Below, piece after piece: positions 21,278 through 31,717 of a DNA stretch of 64,000 nt. The stretch is taken from NCBI GenBank assembly GCA_037974335.1, contig CM075760.1, positions 54,430,890-54,494,889 on the forward strand, read 5' to 3'. Source of the DNA: Prionace glauca (Eukaryota; Chordata; Chondrichthyes; Carcharhiniformes; Carcharhinidae). The position numbers were made by a program, and so were the translations under genes. Each line of letters starts with the position of its first letter. The stretch's first letter is position 1. The notes below the pieces were generated by a model. That model was not told where the DNA came from. It searched no databases and worked only from the letters and a program-made list of their open reading frames with translations.

Positions 21278-21761
21278 AAATGCATCTCTGTGGCTATCTC
21301 CAGTGGAAGTGTACAAGTCAATATTTAATATTCAGTGCATTAATGGTCTCCCCTGAATGGAAAAAAAAACAACGAAGCGACTATGGGCCGATCGATATTT
21401 TTATGGGGAGTTTGATGTGTTGATGAATGAAAAGTGAACTGAAGGCGATGTTACTGGGTTTATATCGAAGAAGAAGGGGGGAGTCTGATGTGGTGCATCA
21501 AAACTAGGAAACCAATAAGAAAAGTGGATCAGTTCGGCCGAATGGCCTGATTCTGTGATGTAAACTTTCTGAAACTTCCCAGTCAGAAACTTCCCTGAGT
21601 TATTTGAGAAAACAATTGTGTTCACCTCCCCTCCAAGCCGGAAGTCAAAAATGGAAACATTTAAAATCAAAAGCGAAGCACATTTTCCTGATATCTCACC
21701 AGCGGTTTCATTGTCTCCAGAACTCTCCAGTTTATTGACATTTATTGTACATTTTCTGCAG
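21278..21761. other. CH3-CH4 intron, remaining part
   Basis: Unique-looking intronic sequence between the LINE tail and the CH4 acceptor. No other feature is supported. Confidence 0.6.
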
Positions 21762-22153
21762 ATCCAAATCCTCGGGAACCGGTCGTCTCTGTCCTCCTGC
21801 CCTCGGCAGAAGACGTCTCCGCTCAGAGTTTCATCTCCCTCAGCTGCTTAGTGAGAGGTTTCTCCCCCCGAGAGATCTTCGTCAAGTGGACCGTCAACGA
21901 CAAGCCGGTGAATCCCGGGAACTACAGGAACACCGAGGTGGTGGCGGAGAACGGCGATAGCTCCTTCTTCATGTACAGCCTGTTATCCATTGCAGCAGAG
22001 GAATGGTCCAGCGGCGCTTCTTACTCCTGTGTGGTGGGACATGAAGCCATCCCCTTGAAGATCATCAACAGAACAGTTGACAAATCCAGCGGTAAACCCA
22101 GTTTTGTGAACATTTCCCTTGCACTGATGGACACTGTTAATTCATGTCAATGA
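21762..22153 (+). CDS. IgM constant domain CH4 with secretory tail
   Basis: The last constant domain begins after a TTTTCTGCAG acceptor and reads [20 protein letters not shown], with cysteine in [19 protein letters not shown] and in [13 protein letters not shown], and a sequon NRT. If read through, it continues into the tailpiece [15 protein letters not shown] and a stop. This is the IgM secretory tail, with its NIS sequon and the next-to-last Cys used for polymer and J-chain bonds. For the membrane form the donor at 22092 (CCAGCG followed by GTAAAC) would be used, ending the exon at 22091 in phase 1. Both outputs fit known IgM processing. Confidence 0.96.
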
Positions 22154-22180
22154 GAGTCACTCAGTTACATTAAAAACTAC

Positions 22181-22195
22181 AATAAAAAGAATAAA
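22181..22195 (+). terminator. Polyadenylation signals for secreted IgM
   Basis: Two overlapping-range AATAAA hexamers at 22181 and 22190 begin 28 bp after the secretory stop codon. Use of this site would keep the secretory tail and exclude the membrane exons 6 kb further on. Confidence 0.8.
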
Positions 22196-22399
22196 ATCAT
22201 TTTCCTCTAACGATAAATGAAATACCCAATCGCTTCATTGATTGCATTTCAGTTTTCCTTCCAGTAGATATTTTTTGGCTTGAGTCAGGTATTTTCAGGC
22301 CTCAGACCGAAGTCTTGTTGAACCAATGCGCCCAGCTCAGATTCATCCTGTCTTAGAGACAGAGTAGAGCACATTTATTACTGATTTATTACTTAATCT

Positions 22400-25118
22400 G
22401 CTGATTAAGGATAGTATCAAGGTGGTAGCAAGGGATGATATCGGAGCCAAGGAGCAGAAAGTGGAATCGTTGTGGGTGGAGATTAGGAACAGAAAAGGGA
22501 GGAAGACGCTAGTGGGTGTCGTCTATAGGCCCCCGAATAATGATCTGGAGGTGGGGCGGGCTGTTAACGCGCAAATAAGTGCAGCGTGCAGGAATGGGAC
22601 GGCAGTAGTTATGGGAGATTTCAATCTGCATATTGATTGGTCGACCCATGTTGGACACGGTGGGCTCGAGGAGGAGTTCTTGGAATGCTGCCGGGATAAT
22701 TTCCTTGAACAGTGTGTGTTGGAGCCGACGAGGGAGCGAACTATCTTGGATCTGGTGCTATGTAATGAGGCGGGTAGAATTAGGGACCTTGCGGTGAAGG
22801 ATCCTCTTGGAGAGAGTGATCATTGTATGGTGGAGTTTCTGGTGCAGATGGAGGAGGAGAAAGTGGGTTCCCAGACACGCGTCCTTTGTTTGAATAGAGG
22901 GGAGTATGGTAGGATGAGAGAAGAATTGGCGAATGTGGACTGGGGGAACGCGTTGGAAGGTAGGTCTGCTGAGGAGCAGTGGAGGATCTTTAAGGAGATC
23001 TTTCTTGGTGCTCAGCAGAAATTTATTCCGATGGTTAAAAAGGACAGTAGGAGGAGAGGTAATAAGCCGTGGATAACGAAGGAGGTGAAGGAAAGTGTTA
23101 AATTAAAAGCGGAGAAGTTTAGAGTAGCTAAGAGCAGTGGGCGAGAAGAGGATTGGGAAAGGTTTAAATGTCAACAAAGATTGACAAAGAAATTGATAAA
23201 GGAGGGTAGGAGAAGCTATGAGGCTGGGCTAGCACTTAATATAAAAAAGGATAGCAAGAGTTTTTATAAATATATAAAAAGGAAGAGGCTGGCTAGGATA
23301 AACGTTGGTCCTTTAGAGGATGAGAAAGGGGAGCTAGTGGTAGGGGATAGGGATATGGCTAAGGTCTTGAATAACTTCTTTGTTTCTGTCTTCACGGAGG
23401 AGGACGTGAATAATTTGCCGGGTGTTAGCGATGGAAAGGTGGTAGGAATGGAGGGTCTTAATGACATTACTGTTACTAGAGAGGTGGTGCTCGACAGACT
23501 GGAGGGGCTGATTGTGGACAAGTCCCCAGGACCGGATGGAATGCATCCGAGGGTTCTGAAAGAAATGGCGGAGGTGATAGTGGATGCCTTGGTGGTTATT
23601 TTCCAGACGTCGCTGGATTCCGGGGAAGTGCCGGAAGATTGGAAAACGGCTAATGTTACGCCGTTGTTTAAGAAGGGTGCCAGGCAAAAGGCGGGGAATT
23701 ATAGGCCGGTTAGTTTAACGTCTGTGGTAGGTAAAATGTTAGAAACCGTCATTAAGGAGGAAATAGCGAGGCATCTTGAGGGGAATTGCTTGATAGGGCG
23801 GACGCAACACGGTTTCATTAAAGGGAAGTCGTGTCTGACAAATTTACTGGAGTTCTATGAGGATGTGTCTAGGGCAGTGGATGGAGGAGAGCCGGTGGAT
23901 GTGGTCTTTCTGGATTTTCAGAAGGCGTTTGACAAGGTACCTCACAAGAGGTTATTGCAGAAGGTCAGGGGACATGGAGTTGGGGGTAGGGTGTTAGCGT
24001 GGATAGAGGATTGGTTGTCAAATAGGAGGCAGAGAGTGGGGGTCAATGGATGCTATTCGGATTGGCGGTTGGTGACTAGTGGGGTGCCCCAGGGGTCGGT
24101 GCTGGGGCCTCAGCTATTTACCATTTATATAGATGATCTGGAGGAGGGAACCGAGTGCAGGGTGTCGAAATTTGCTGATGACACCAAGATTGGGGGAAAG
24201 GCAAATTGTGCGGAGGGTGTGGAGAGTCTGCAGAAGGATCTAGATAGGCTGGGCGAATGGGCCAGGAAATGGCAAATGGAATTCAATGTTGGTAAGTGTG
24301 AGGTGGTCCACTTTGGTAGGAGGAATGGTAGGAAGGACTATTACTTACGGGGCGAAAAACTGCAGCAGGCGACGGTGCAGAGGGACCTCGGGGTCCTTGT
24401 GCATGAGTCGCAAAAACCCAGCTTGCAGGTGCAGCAGGTGGTCAGGAAGGCGAATGGGATGCTGGCCTTCATAGCGAAGGGGATTGAATATAAAAGTAGG
24501 GAGGTCTTGCTGCAGCTGTATAGGGCATTGGTGAGGCCGCAGCTGGAGTACTGTGTGCAGTTTTGGGCGCCGCACCTGCGCAAGGATGTTTTGGCCCTGG
24601 AGGGAGTGCAGAGGAGGTTTACTCGGCTGATACCGGAGTTGAGGGGATTGAGCTATGAGGAGAGGCTGAATAAACTAGGCTTGTACTCGTTAGAGTTTAG
24701 AAGAATGAGGGGAGATCTCATTGAGACGTATAAGATGATGAATGGGATGGATAGGATAGATGTGGAGAGACTGTTCCCGCTCAAAAAAGACAGTAGGACT
24801 AGGGGGCACAGCCTCAAGATAAAGGGGGGGCGGTTTAGAACAGAGTTGAGGAGGAACTTCTTCACTCAAAGGGTGGTGAATCTCTGGAATTCTCTGCCCG
24901 TTGAAGTGGTGGAGGCTGCCTCGCTAAATATTTTTAAGAAACGGGTTGATGGGTTTTTGATAAGAGAAGGGATTAAGGGTTATGGGGAGAGGGCGGGAAG
25001 GTGGAGCTGAGTCACGACAGATCAGCCATGATCTTATTGAATGGCGGGGCAGGCTCGAAGGGCCAGATGGCCTACTCCTGCTCCTATTTCTTATGTTCTT
25101 ATGTTCTTATGTTCTTAT
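22400..25118 (+). mobile_element. CR1-type LINE family A, longest copy
   Basis: A 2.7 kb copy in the CH4-TM1 intron, in the same direction as IgM. It is 5'-truncated, lacking ORF1 and the start of the endonuclease, but otherwise ends properly with three to four TTCTTATG octamers. It is the reference copy for family A in this window and is very close in sequence to the nested copy at 9.7-10.6 kb, suggesting recent activity of the family. Confidence 0.95.
22422..25010 (+). CDS. LINE ORF2: endonuclease (partial) and reverse transcriptase
   Basis: An uninterrupted frame of 862 codons. The N-terminal part is the later half of the APE-type endonuclease: YRPPNND near residue 36, MGDFNLHIDW near 65 and the SDH catalytic triad piece near 126. 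A linker leads to the reverse transcriptase with [60 protein letters not shown] and the catalytic FADDTKIGG (FADD at residues 584-587). The C-terminal region ends ...FKKRVDGFLIREGIKG. The first endonuclease residues are absent and the first codon read is GTG, so this is not a natural start. The protein nicks target DNA and copies its own RNA in the CR1 family. As a 5'-truncated copy it is probably unable to move by itself. Confidence 0.93.
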   Translation: MVARDDIGAKEQKVESLWVEIRNRKGRKTLVGVVYRPPNNDLEVGRAVNAQISAACRNGTAVVMGDFNLHIDWSTHVGHGGLEEEFLECCRDNFLEQCVLEPTRERTILDLVLCNEAGRIRDLAVKDPLGESDHCMVEFLVQMEEEKVGSQTRVLCLNRGEYGRMREELANVDWGNALEGRSAEEQWRIFKEIFLGAQQKFIPMVKKDSRRRGNKPWITKEVKESVKLKAEKFRVAKSSGREEDWERFKCQQRLTKKLIKEGRRSYEAGLALNIKKDSKSFYKYIKRKRLARINVGPLEDEKGELVVGDRDMAKVLNNFFVSVFTEEDVNNLPGVSDGKVVGMEGLNDITVTREVVLDRLEGLIVDKSPGPDGMHPRVLKEMAEVIVDALVVIFQTSLDSGEVPEDWKTANVTPLFKKGARQKAGNYRPVSLTSVVGKMLETVIKEEIARHLEGNCLIGRTQHGFIKGKSCLTNLLEFYEDVSRAVDGGEPVDVVFLDFQKAFDKVPHKRLLQKVRGHGVGGRVLAWIEDWLSNRRQRVGVNGCYSDWRLVTSGVPQGSVLGPQLFTIYIDDLEEGTECRVSKFADDTKIGGKANCAEGVESLQKDLDRLGEWARKWQMEFNVGKCEVVHFGRRNGRKDYYLRGEKLQQATVQRDLGVLVHESQKPSLQVQQVVRKANGMLAFIAKGIEYKSREVLLQLYRALVRPQLEYCVQFWAPHLRKDVLALEGVQRRFTRLIPELRGLSYEERLNKLGLYSLEFRRMRGDLIETYKMMNGMDRIDVERLFPLKKDSRTRGHSLKIKGGRFRTELRRNFFTQRVVNLWNSLPVEVVEAASLNIFKKRVDGFLIREGIKGYGERAGRWS

Positions 25119-26089
25119 TACAGGATTCTCCAAAATGTCTTCACCGACTTTCCTCCCTGAGGAAAAATCCGACAATTTCAACATTTGCAATTTCAAACAT
25201 TTCAACAATTTCAAACATTCTCAATATTTAGATTTCAGTGTTCCTGTTTCTCTCATTGTCCATGCCTTTACCCTTTCATGTCAGCTTTAAGCTGCTGCAT
25301 CACACCCACTGAACAGAAGTAAGTGTCACACATAAACATAGAGAAATAATCCCCCATCAGATTGAGGGAGAGTGAAATTGTTAACATCCTGGATTCCTAC
25401 TCACCCAACAAAGAGAGGGGAGGATGAATAACTAACCCATATACCACAACTTCCTCAATGAAAAGAGGAGGAATGTCATTATTTAGTCCAGTGCATCTCC
25501 ACCCCCTCAGTGGTTAGAACCATCAGGGGCATTGCATCACAGGGTAGAGAGAGGGAAACTATGAGCTCACTGCCCTCCCTCTCCCTAAGTCGCGTGTTTG
25601 GAAGGCAACGGCTCTCTAATCAGGAGTCAGTTGTCACCAGTATAAATTAGCTTCCGTTTTTTTTTTGCTCCAGATTTTGAAGTATCATTCTCATTGTCAA
25701 AGTATCATTGAAGTATATAATACACATAAACTAACATATGCATATATATTTATGCAACATAATTTAAAAATGTTTCAACACGCTTGTTCCTGTTAATCAT
25801 GTGCTGACATTGATTTCCCATAATACAAATTTAAACAAGTAATAGAATCCTCCCCAGTTGTCACTGTTTTGTCCCTGATGATTCTGAGATGCATCAATGA
25901 ATTATTTCATTCACTCTCCTGATATCACCGTGCTACTCACATAAAAGACATTTAAACAGCAAAGCCTGAAAATGTGCTCCATTATTCGGATTGGTTGGAT
26001 CACGTTCAGTTAACAATTGCCGGTAAAACTTGAAGCAACAGTTAAAACATATACACACTGACAATACTACACAAAACTATCACAATTAG
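25119..26089. other. CH4-TM1 intron, no recognised feature
   Basis: AT-rich intron DNA after the LINE tail. No exon or known repeat family was identified. Confidence 0.5.
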
Positions 26090-26970
26090 AAATACAGGTG
26101 TAGCCGTACATACACACACAAACACACGATTCAAACTTGTACAAACAGGCACTAAAACAACAACATACGCACACAATCAAATATTTCCAAAAGCACTCAC
26201 ATAAATACACATAAAACACACAAGTTCATACACTTCTCTGTATCGGTCCACAGACCCAGACACAAACACATACATGCATCGACAGATAGATACATGTGCA
26301 TGTAGACCCACATAAATGCACAAACACATACATATACTCAAGTAAGTATATATATTAGCACACATTCATGCTGACAGGGATATACATAAAGACACAGACA
26401 ATGTTATGCACATTAACAGATATATATGGAAATGCATATAAACAAATAAGCAGGCTGCATATAGATGAATGGACAGCAAAACATTTGCACGCAAACATGT
26501 GGACACAAACATTAACATGCTCATACAGAACAGAATACCATAGCACACATTACTACATATCGAAACACAAACACGAATCAAGATATCGTTATGAAGAACT
26601 ATCAACACGTATATACATACATACATGTTAACAGGTACGCACAGACAAATGGGAAAACAGACGCACACAGAAAGGGAAACAAACATTACTGGAATGACAG
26701 AAATTAAGACATAGTAATAGATAGAGGCACATGTGCACCGATTAAGAGTGGCATTAATAATTATACATGGACTTAACACAATAATAGAGTCATTCACACG
26801 CAATACCAGAAAAAATGAAATATACTCTCAGATGTAGACACACAACTACACAAATCAACAAATACAGGGAAATGAATGCGTACATTAACGCTCTTGCACA
26901 TGTATTAACTCAGAGCCAAAGATTAATGCAGAGCACGAGATGATCATGCACACGCACACAAATGTAAAAT
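26090..26970. repeat. CA/TA-rich low-complexity tract
   Basis: About 0.9 kb of degenerate ACACA, CATACA and ACATA motifs on the + strand. Cys/Tyr/Val-rich open frames on the other strand are compositional artefacts. Confidence 0.85.
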
Positions 26971-27102
26971 TTTAAATAAGGTAAATGATGAAAGTAAAAT
27001 TTAAACATGAATTTTAATGGACATATCTACCGACAACACGCCCACTGTACATTGCACCAAAAACACGTGGAAAAACTAAATTAAGCTAGTGATCTACTTA
27101 CA

Positions 27103-27905
27103 TAACAACATAAGAACATAAGAAATAGGAGCAGGAGTGGGCCATCTAGCCCTTCGAGCCTGCCCCGCCATTCAATAAGATCATGGCTGATCTGTCGCTG
27201 CACAGTTCCACATTCCCGCCCTCTCCCCATAACCCTTAATCCCCTCTATTATCAAAAACCCATCAACCCGCGTCTTAAAAATATTTAGCGAGGCAGCCTC
27301 CACTACTTCAACGGGCAGAGAATTCCAGAGATTCACCACCCTTTGAGTGAAGAAGTTCCTCCTCAACTCCGTTCTAAACCGCCCCCCTTTTATCTTGAGG
27401 CTGTGCCCCCTAGTCCTACTGTCTTTTTTGAGCGGGAAGAGTCTTTCCACCTCTATCCTAACCATCCCATTCATCATCTTATACGTCTCAATGAGATCTC
27501 CCCTCATTCTTCTAAACTCTAACGAGTACAAGCCTAGTTTATTCAGCCTCTCCTCATAGCTCAACCCCCTCAACTCCGGTATCAGCCTAGTAAACCTTCT
27601 CTGCACTCCCTCCAAGGCCAAAATATCTTTGCGCAGGTGCGGCGCCCAAAACTGCACACAGTACTCCAGCTGCGGCCTCACCAATGCCCTATACAGTTGC
27701 AGCAAGACCTCCCTACTTTTATATTCAATCCCCTTCGCTATTGTTGCCAGCATCCCATTAGCCTTCCTGACCACCTGCTGCACCTGCAAGCTGGATTTTT
27801 GCGACTCATGCACAAGGTCCCTCTGCACCGTTGCCTGCTGCAGTTTTTCGCCCCGTAAGTAATATTCCTTCCTACCATTCTTCCTACCAAAGTGGACCAC
27901 CTCAC
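27103..27905 (-). mobile_element. CR1-type LINE family A, antisense 3' copy
   Basis: Reads on the - strand from VHFGRKNGRKEYYLRGEKL to the octamer tail at 27103. The ORF2 part is open over its whole length, although a few codons are lost after QRDL relative to other copies. 5'-truncated downstream of FADD. Located in the CH4-TM1 intron. Confidence 0.9.
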
Positions 27906-28319
27906 AATTTCAACCATAAATAAGAGATCAGAAATTATATCCCGGCTCTTAAACAGCAACTGTCACAGTTTACATGTCAGTCACCATCTTTGGAAACAAT
28001 AATTGATCAGTGAACGTTCCTCCATATCAGTCATAATATTCTTCAATGGGGGATAGTGCCAAATTGATCAAAAATGAACTGATACTCAAGAAAACAGCTT
28101 CAGTGCTTTCTGGCATGGACTGTCCAAGGAATGTACATAACGATCAAGTGTGAACATAGTTACGGAGATCGGTTACTGGATGTCCTGAATTAAGAGTAGA
28201 TAGACATTGAAAAATATACAGAGAATACATTAACAGTTTATGAAGGAGAACAGGGAAAAGAAAAAAAATCCCTGGATAAATAAAGTAATTTAATTTCAAT
28301 TTCTGGCCTCCGCCCCTAG

Positions 28320-28447
28320 ACCTCACCGACCGCATCTGGATTGAAGACAATGAGGATGATAACAGCAACATCTGGACAACCGCTTCCACATTCATCGTCC
28401 TGTTCTTCCTGAGCATTTTCTACAGCACTGCCGTCACTCTGGTGAAG
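28320..28447 (+). CDS. IgM membrane exon TM1
   Basis: After a GCCCCTAG acceptor the frame, joined in phase 1 to CH4, reads [17 protein letters not shown], an acidic extracellular spacer, then a transmembrane helix, [19 protein letters not shown], and ends VTLVK. Polar Ser, Thr and Tyr in the helix are the usual contact side for the Ig-alpha/beta partner of the B-cell receptor. The exon ends in phase 0 before GTGAGA. Without splicing the frame would stop after two more codons (V R), but splicing to the next exon gives the conserved short tail. The exact first base may be off by one. Confidence 0.94.
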
Positions 28448-28587
28448 GTGAGATGATTCAATTCACTCACATTGCAAACTGACAGAATGGATTTGAAAAA
28501 TCTCTCAATGTTTCACTGATTAAAAACTCTAACATTAATGTCCCACATCATAAACATCTGCTTCAATATTGTATCTTTATTTTACAG

Positions 28588-28596
28588 ATCAAATGA
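28588..28596 (+). CDS. IgM membrane mini-exon TM2 (Ile-Lys-stop)
   Basis: After a TTATTTTACAG acceptor the first nine bases encode Ile-Lys-stop. Joined to the ...VTLVK end of TM1 this gives a three-residue cytoplasmic tail, K-I-K, which closely matches the K-V-K tail of membrane IgM in other jawed vertebrates, where the last two residues also lie in a separate exon. The rest of the exon is 3' untranslated sequence, and an AATAAA lies at 29048. The call rests on the splice signal, the phase and this family knowledge. Confidence 0.85.
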   Translation: MK

Positions 28597-30095
28597 TGGG
28601 TTGAATTTTGGACGCTGCAGATTCCCCTCAGCTGATTATCAAGATCTCTGTGTGGCTCATGTACAATATCTCCTCTTGGTGACTCTATCAGTAAAATTCT
28701 TACAGTTTATCATTCTGAATCTGAAACTGAAGCAATCATAGACCTTATTTCAATTTTCAGTGTGAAATATACGACACCTTTTTCTTATAAAGTTAATTGT
28801 GATTAATAGTTTTCCCGTATTTAAATTTCATGGATAAATAAGAAACGTTTCTAATTCCTTATTCACCTTTGTTAATTCCTCATTCTATTAATGTCCTGTT
28901 TTCCCTTTCTGGTGTATGGAACAGATGTACAAATATTGACGGATTCTCTGTGCATGTGTTCTGTTCTCAATGTGAAGCTCGATCGCTGTGTTCACTTCCG
29001 TGTCTTAAAAAAATAATTTTGCTGTAAAATATTCTCTGAATTTTTGAAATAAATATTGAATTAAACTTTAACCATCTCTGGCTTGGCTTCATTCTGTTCT
29101 CCGAACCCATCACCTCCACCCCATTTTCCCTATTATAGGGTTTCCCCCTTTTCCCAGACAGGAATGTTCCCCCGGTCATGTCTGGGATGTGGTTGAACTC
29201 AAGGCCGTTCAATGAAAGAGTCACTGCGCCACCCCGTGGCCAATCCGTGTAAATATACCTTCATCTCTGCCTGTCTTAGATAAAATCCAGAGACAGAATG
29301 AGTGAAGAAGGCGGAGACACCGATGATTTCACTCATTAACTGATCTGTCACTGACCGAGTTTCAGGTAATTCTAAACAGTAAAGGTTCTGCTTCATCCGC
29401 GACCAATGGGGGTTCGTGTTTGGGAGGAAATAGTTTCCTTTCCCTGCCCCTTAAAAACACTATCAGAGTCGCAACAGCGTGGGTTAACAGAGTGAGTTTC
29501 TCTATACATCGTCTGATGCAATACTTACAAGTCAGGCATACCACAAGCTAGATAGAGAACACAGGCAGAACAGAGGTGCAAACCATCAGGTTCAACCAAG
29601 AGATTGAGGCGGATTTCACATAAGAACATAATAAATTACACATTTCCAAATTATGGCTAGTGTTATGGGATAATTTGAGGTGACCAATACTGTCTTTAAC
29701 TACAGAGAATATAAACTCACGAGGCAGATATCTCTGTATAAAGACATAATATTTATTTAAAACAAAAACACAACAAACAGCTTCTGGTAGATGACAGAAA
29801 GGGTTAAGTGGCTCTGGAACAGAGCGCAGAACTTTCCAATGAATCTAACGTGTACAATCAATAACAGATCAATTATAGATTTTCTTATCGATCATTCCCG
29901 CCTCATGTTAGTTTAAAAATCAGTTAAGTTCAGCAAACATACAGCAATCATAATTCCTGACAAGTTACTCAGCCAATCGCATTTTACAACCCAGCATAAT
30001 GATATCTCCTTCATCCATTTAAATCAGAGGCTGACTCATCTGTAATCAGTATCTGGGAGAATCAGGAAGATGAAAAAGAGTCAATCACTCACAGA
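28597..30095. other. 3' untranslated region and intergenic DNA after IgM
   Basis: The first about 460 bp is TM2 exon 3' untranslated sequence. The rest shows no exon or RNA gene. A short GAACATAA stretch at about 29625 may be a stub of a family A tail. Confidence 0.5.
29048..29053 (+). terminator. Polyadenylation signal for membrane IgM
   Basis: An AATAAA about 450 bp after the TM2 stop codon is the first clear signal downstream, so it is the likely 3' end of the membrane transcript. Confidence 0.6.
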
Positions 30096-30775
30096 GTTTT
30101 ACAGCATTGAAACAGGCCATTCGGCCCGACATATCTATGCCTCCCTTTTTAAACAACTAAAATGGTACCTATTGCCTGAGTTTGACCCATATTCCTCGAT
30201 AGCTGGCGTTTTTTTTAAGACAAAATTATAGCCGCCTGTACCACTAGCTCTGGCAACTTGTTCCAGACACTCACGACCCTTTGTGCGAAAAACAAGTGCC
30301 TCTGGACTCTTTTAAATCTTTCCCTACTCACGTTAAACCTATGCCCTCTAGATTTAGACACCAATGCAGTTGGGAAAAGATATGCACTATCTAAACTGAA
30401 CTATGCCCCATATTATTACATGAACCTCTATAAGATAACCCCTCAGCCTCCTGCGCTCCAGAAAATAACCAATCTATCCAACCACTCCTTATAACTCAAA
30501 CCATCAAGTCCCGTGAGCACATTCGTAAATCTTTTCTGCACTCTTTCTTGTTTAATAATATCCTTTCTATAATAGAGTGACCAGGGCTGTACACAGTATT
30601 CCAATGTCTAGTACAACCCCTGCATTCAATGTTCACACCAATGAAACGAAGCATGTCGAATGCCTTCTTCACCATCATGTCCACCTGTAACTCTACTTTC
30701 AATGAGCTCTGACCTTGTACCCCTAGATCTCGATGTTTTGTAATTTTCCTAAACGCCCTACCATTTTGGTGCGTT
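30096..30775 (-). mobile_element. Old CR1-like LINE 3' half, antisense
   Basis: Marker stretches GAAACAGGCCATTCGGCCC, CAACTTGTTCCAGACACTCA and TTTTCTGCACTCTTTC, read in reverse, correspond to the C-terminal part of CR1 ORF2 and its 3' region. Many disruptions; no open frame. Confidence 0.75.
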
Positions 30776-31009
30776 CAGCCCTTGCAGGTTCGCAGGCTGG
30801 TTTCGATATATTAACAAATAATGTCTTTGTAAGCAATCCTGAATTGCTTCCTGGTGGAAAGCAATTCTGTCAGCCTCAGTGGAATTTGTGGTTTTGCTTC
30901 CGAACTGGAAATGTCACAGGGGCAACAGGCTGAGAACAAACACAAATAGTGAAAGACAGTGATAGGATGCAAAGCGCAGGACAGATGATGTAGTTAAGAG
31001 TTCACATGG

Positions 31010-31600
31010 TGTACTTGCCTTTATTAGCAGAAGCATTGATGAAACGAGCTCAGGAGTTATGCTGGTGCTGTATAAAACTCCCATTATGCCACGGTTAGTG
31101 AACCATGTGCAGATTCATTCGCATGATATTGGTGCCAAACTACATTAACAAGGAGAATAGTTTCGATTCAGTACGCATTCGAGGGTTCAGTTCACTACAC
31201 ATACAGATATTGTTGTATTAGAAAGGATATTAAGTGAATTGAACGGGATGCAGCCTGCGGTGAAGTTTGCAGCGATGAAAAGAGGCTGGATAGGCTGGGG
31301 CTATTTACCTTAATGTGGAGAAGGATGAGGGGAAACGCACTGATTTGTACCAAACTATGAGGGATATAGATCATCCAGATGAGAATAACCATTCCGCTTA
31401 ATAAATTTGTCAATAACCAGGGGCATAGATCTAAGGATAGGAACATGATATTGAAATGGGACTTGCAAAAAAAAAACTCGTTAACCTAGATGGCGGTGGG
31501 AATCGGGAATTCACAGCCGAAAGTATGGCAGGGGAAAGAATATTCACATTTAAGAAGCATTTAGATGAACACTTGAAAAGTGAGAACTGTGAGAACTGTA
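31010..31600 (+). mobile_element. Old CR1-like LINE 3' half
   Basis: A degenerate copy in which LYLAFISR-, QPAVKFAA- and RLDRLGLFTLMWRRMRGNAL-like pieces can be seen, ending near CATTTAAGAAGCATTTAGATG. Heavily broken by indels. Confidence 0.65.
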
Positions 31601-31717
31601 TTATGGCGCTTACATCTCCTAAATCCTGTATCTAAAGCCCAATCGTGTCTGATTTCAGACAGACGGAGTACACATTGGTCTAAATTGATGAAACCCAAAC
31701 ACGTGTTGATGTGTGTT

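Larger units (their letters stand above)
1112..29053 (+). other. IgM heavy-chain germline cluster (VH-D1-D2-JH-CH1-CH2-CH3-CH4-TM1-TM2)
   Basis: This is the whole transcription unit of one shark-type IgM heavy chain. Every element lies on the + strand: leader and VH, two D segments, one JH, four constant exons, a secretory tail continuing CH4, and two membrane exons. The coding phase is consistent at each inferred splice junction: phase 1 from JH through TM1, and phase 0 between TM1 and TM2. VH, D and JH are separate and carry recombination signals, so this is a germline unrearranged cluster and not one of the germline-joined type. VH keeps both cysteines and the tryptophan, and no constant exon has an internal stop, so the cluster looks functional. 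Sharks are known to carry many such miniloci. Only one is in the window, and no second cluster is seen. The end given is the first good AATAAA after TM2. Confidence 0.93.

Noticed and set aside
26177-26803. Cys/Val/Tyr-rich frames resembling membrane proteins
   Set aside because: They come from the complement of CATACA/ACACA repeats and shift frame freely.
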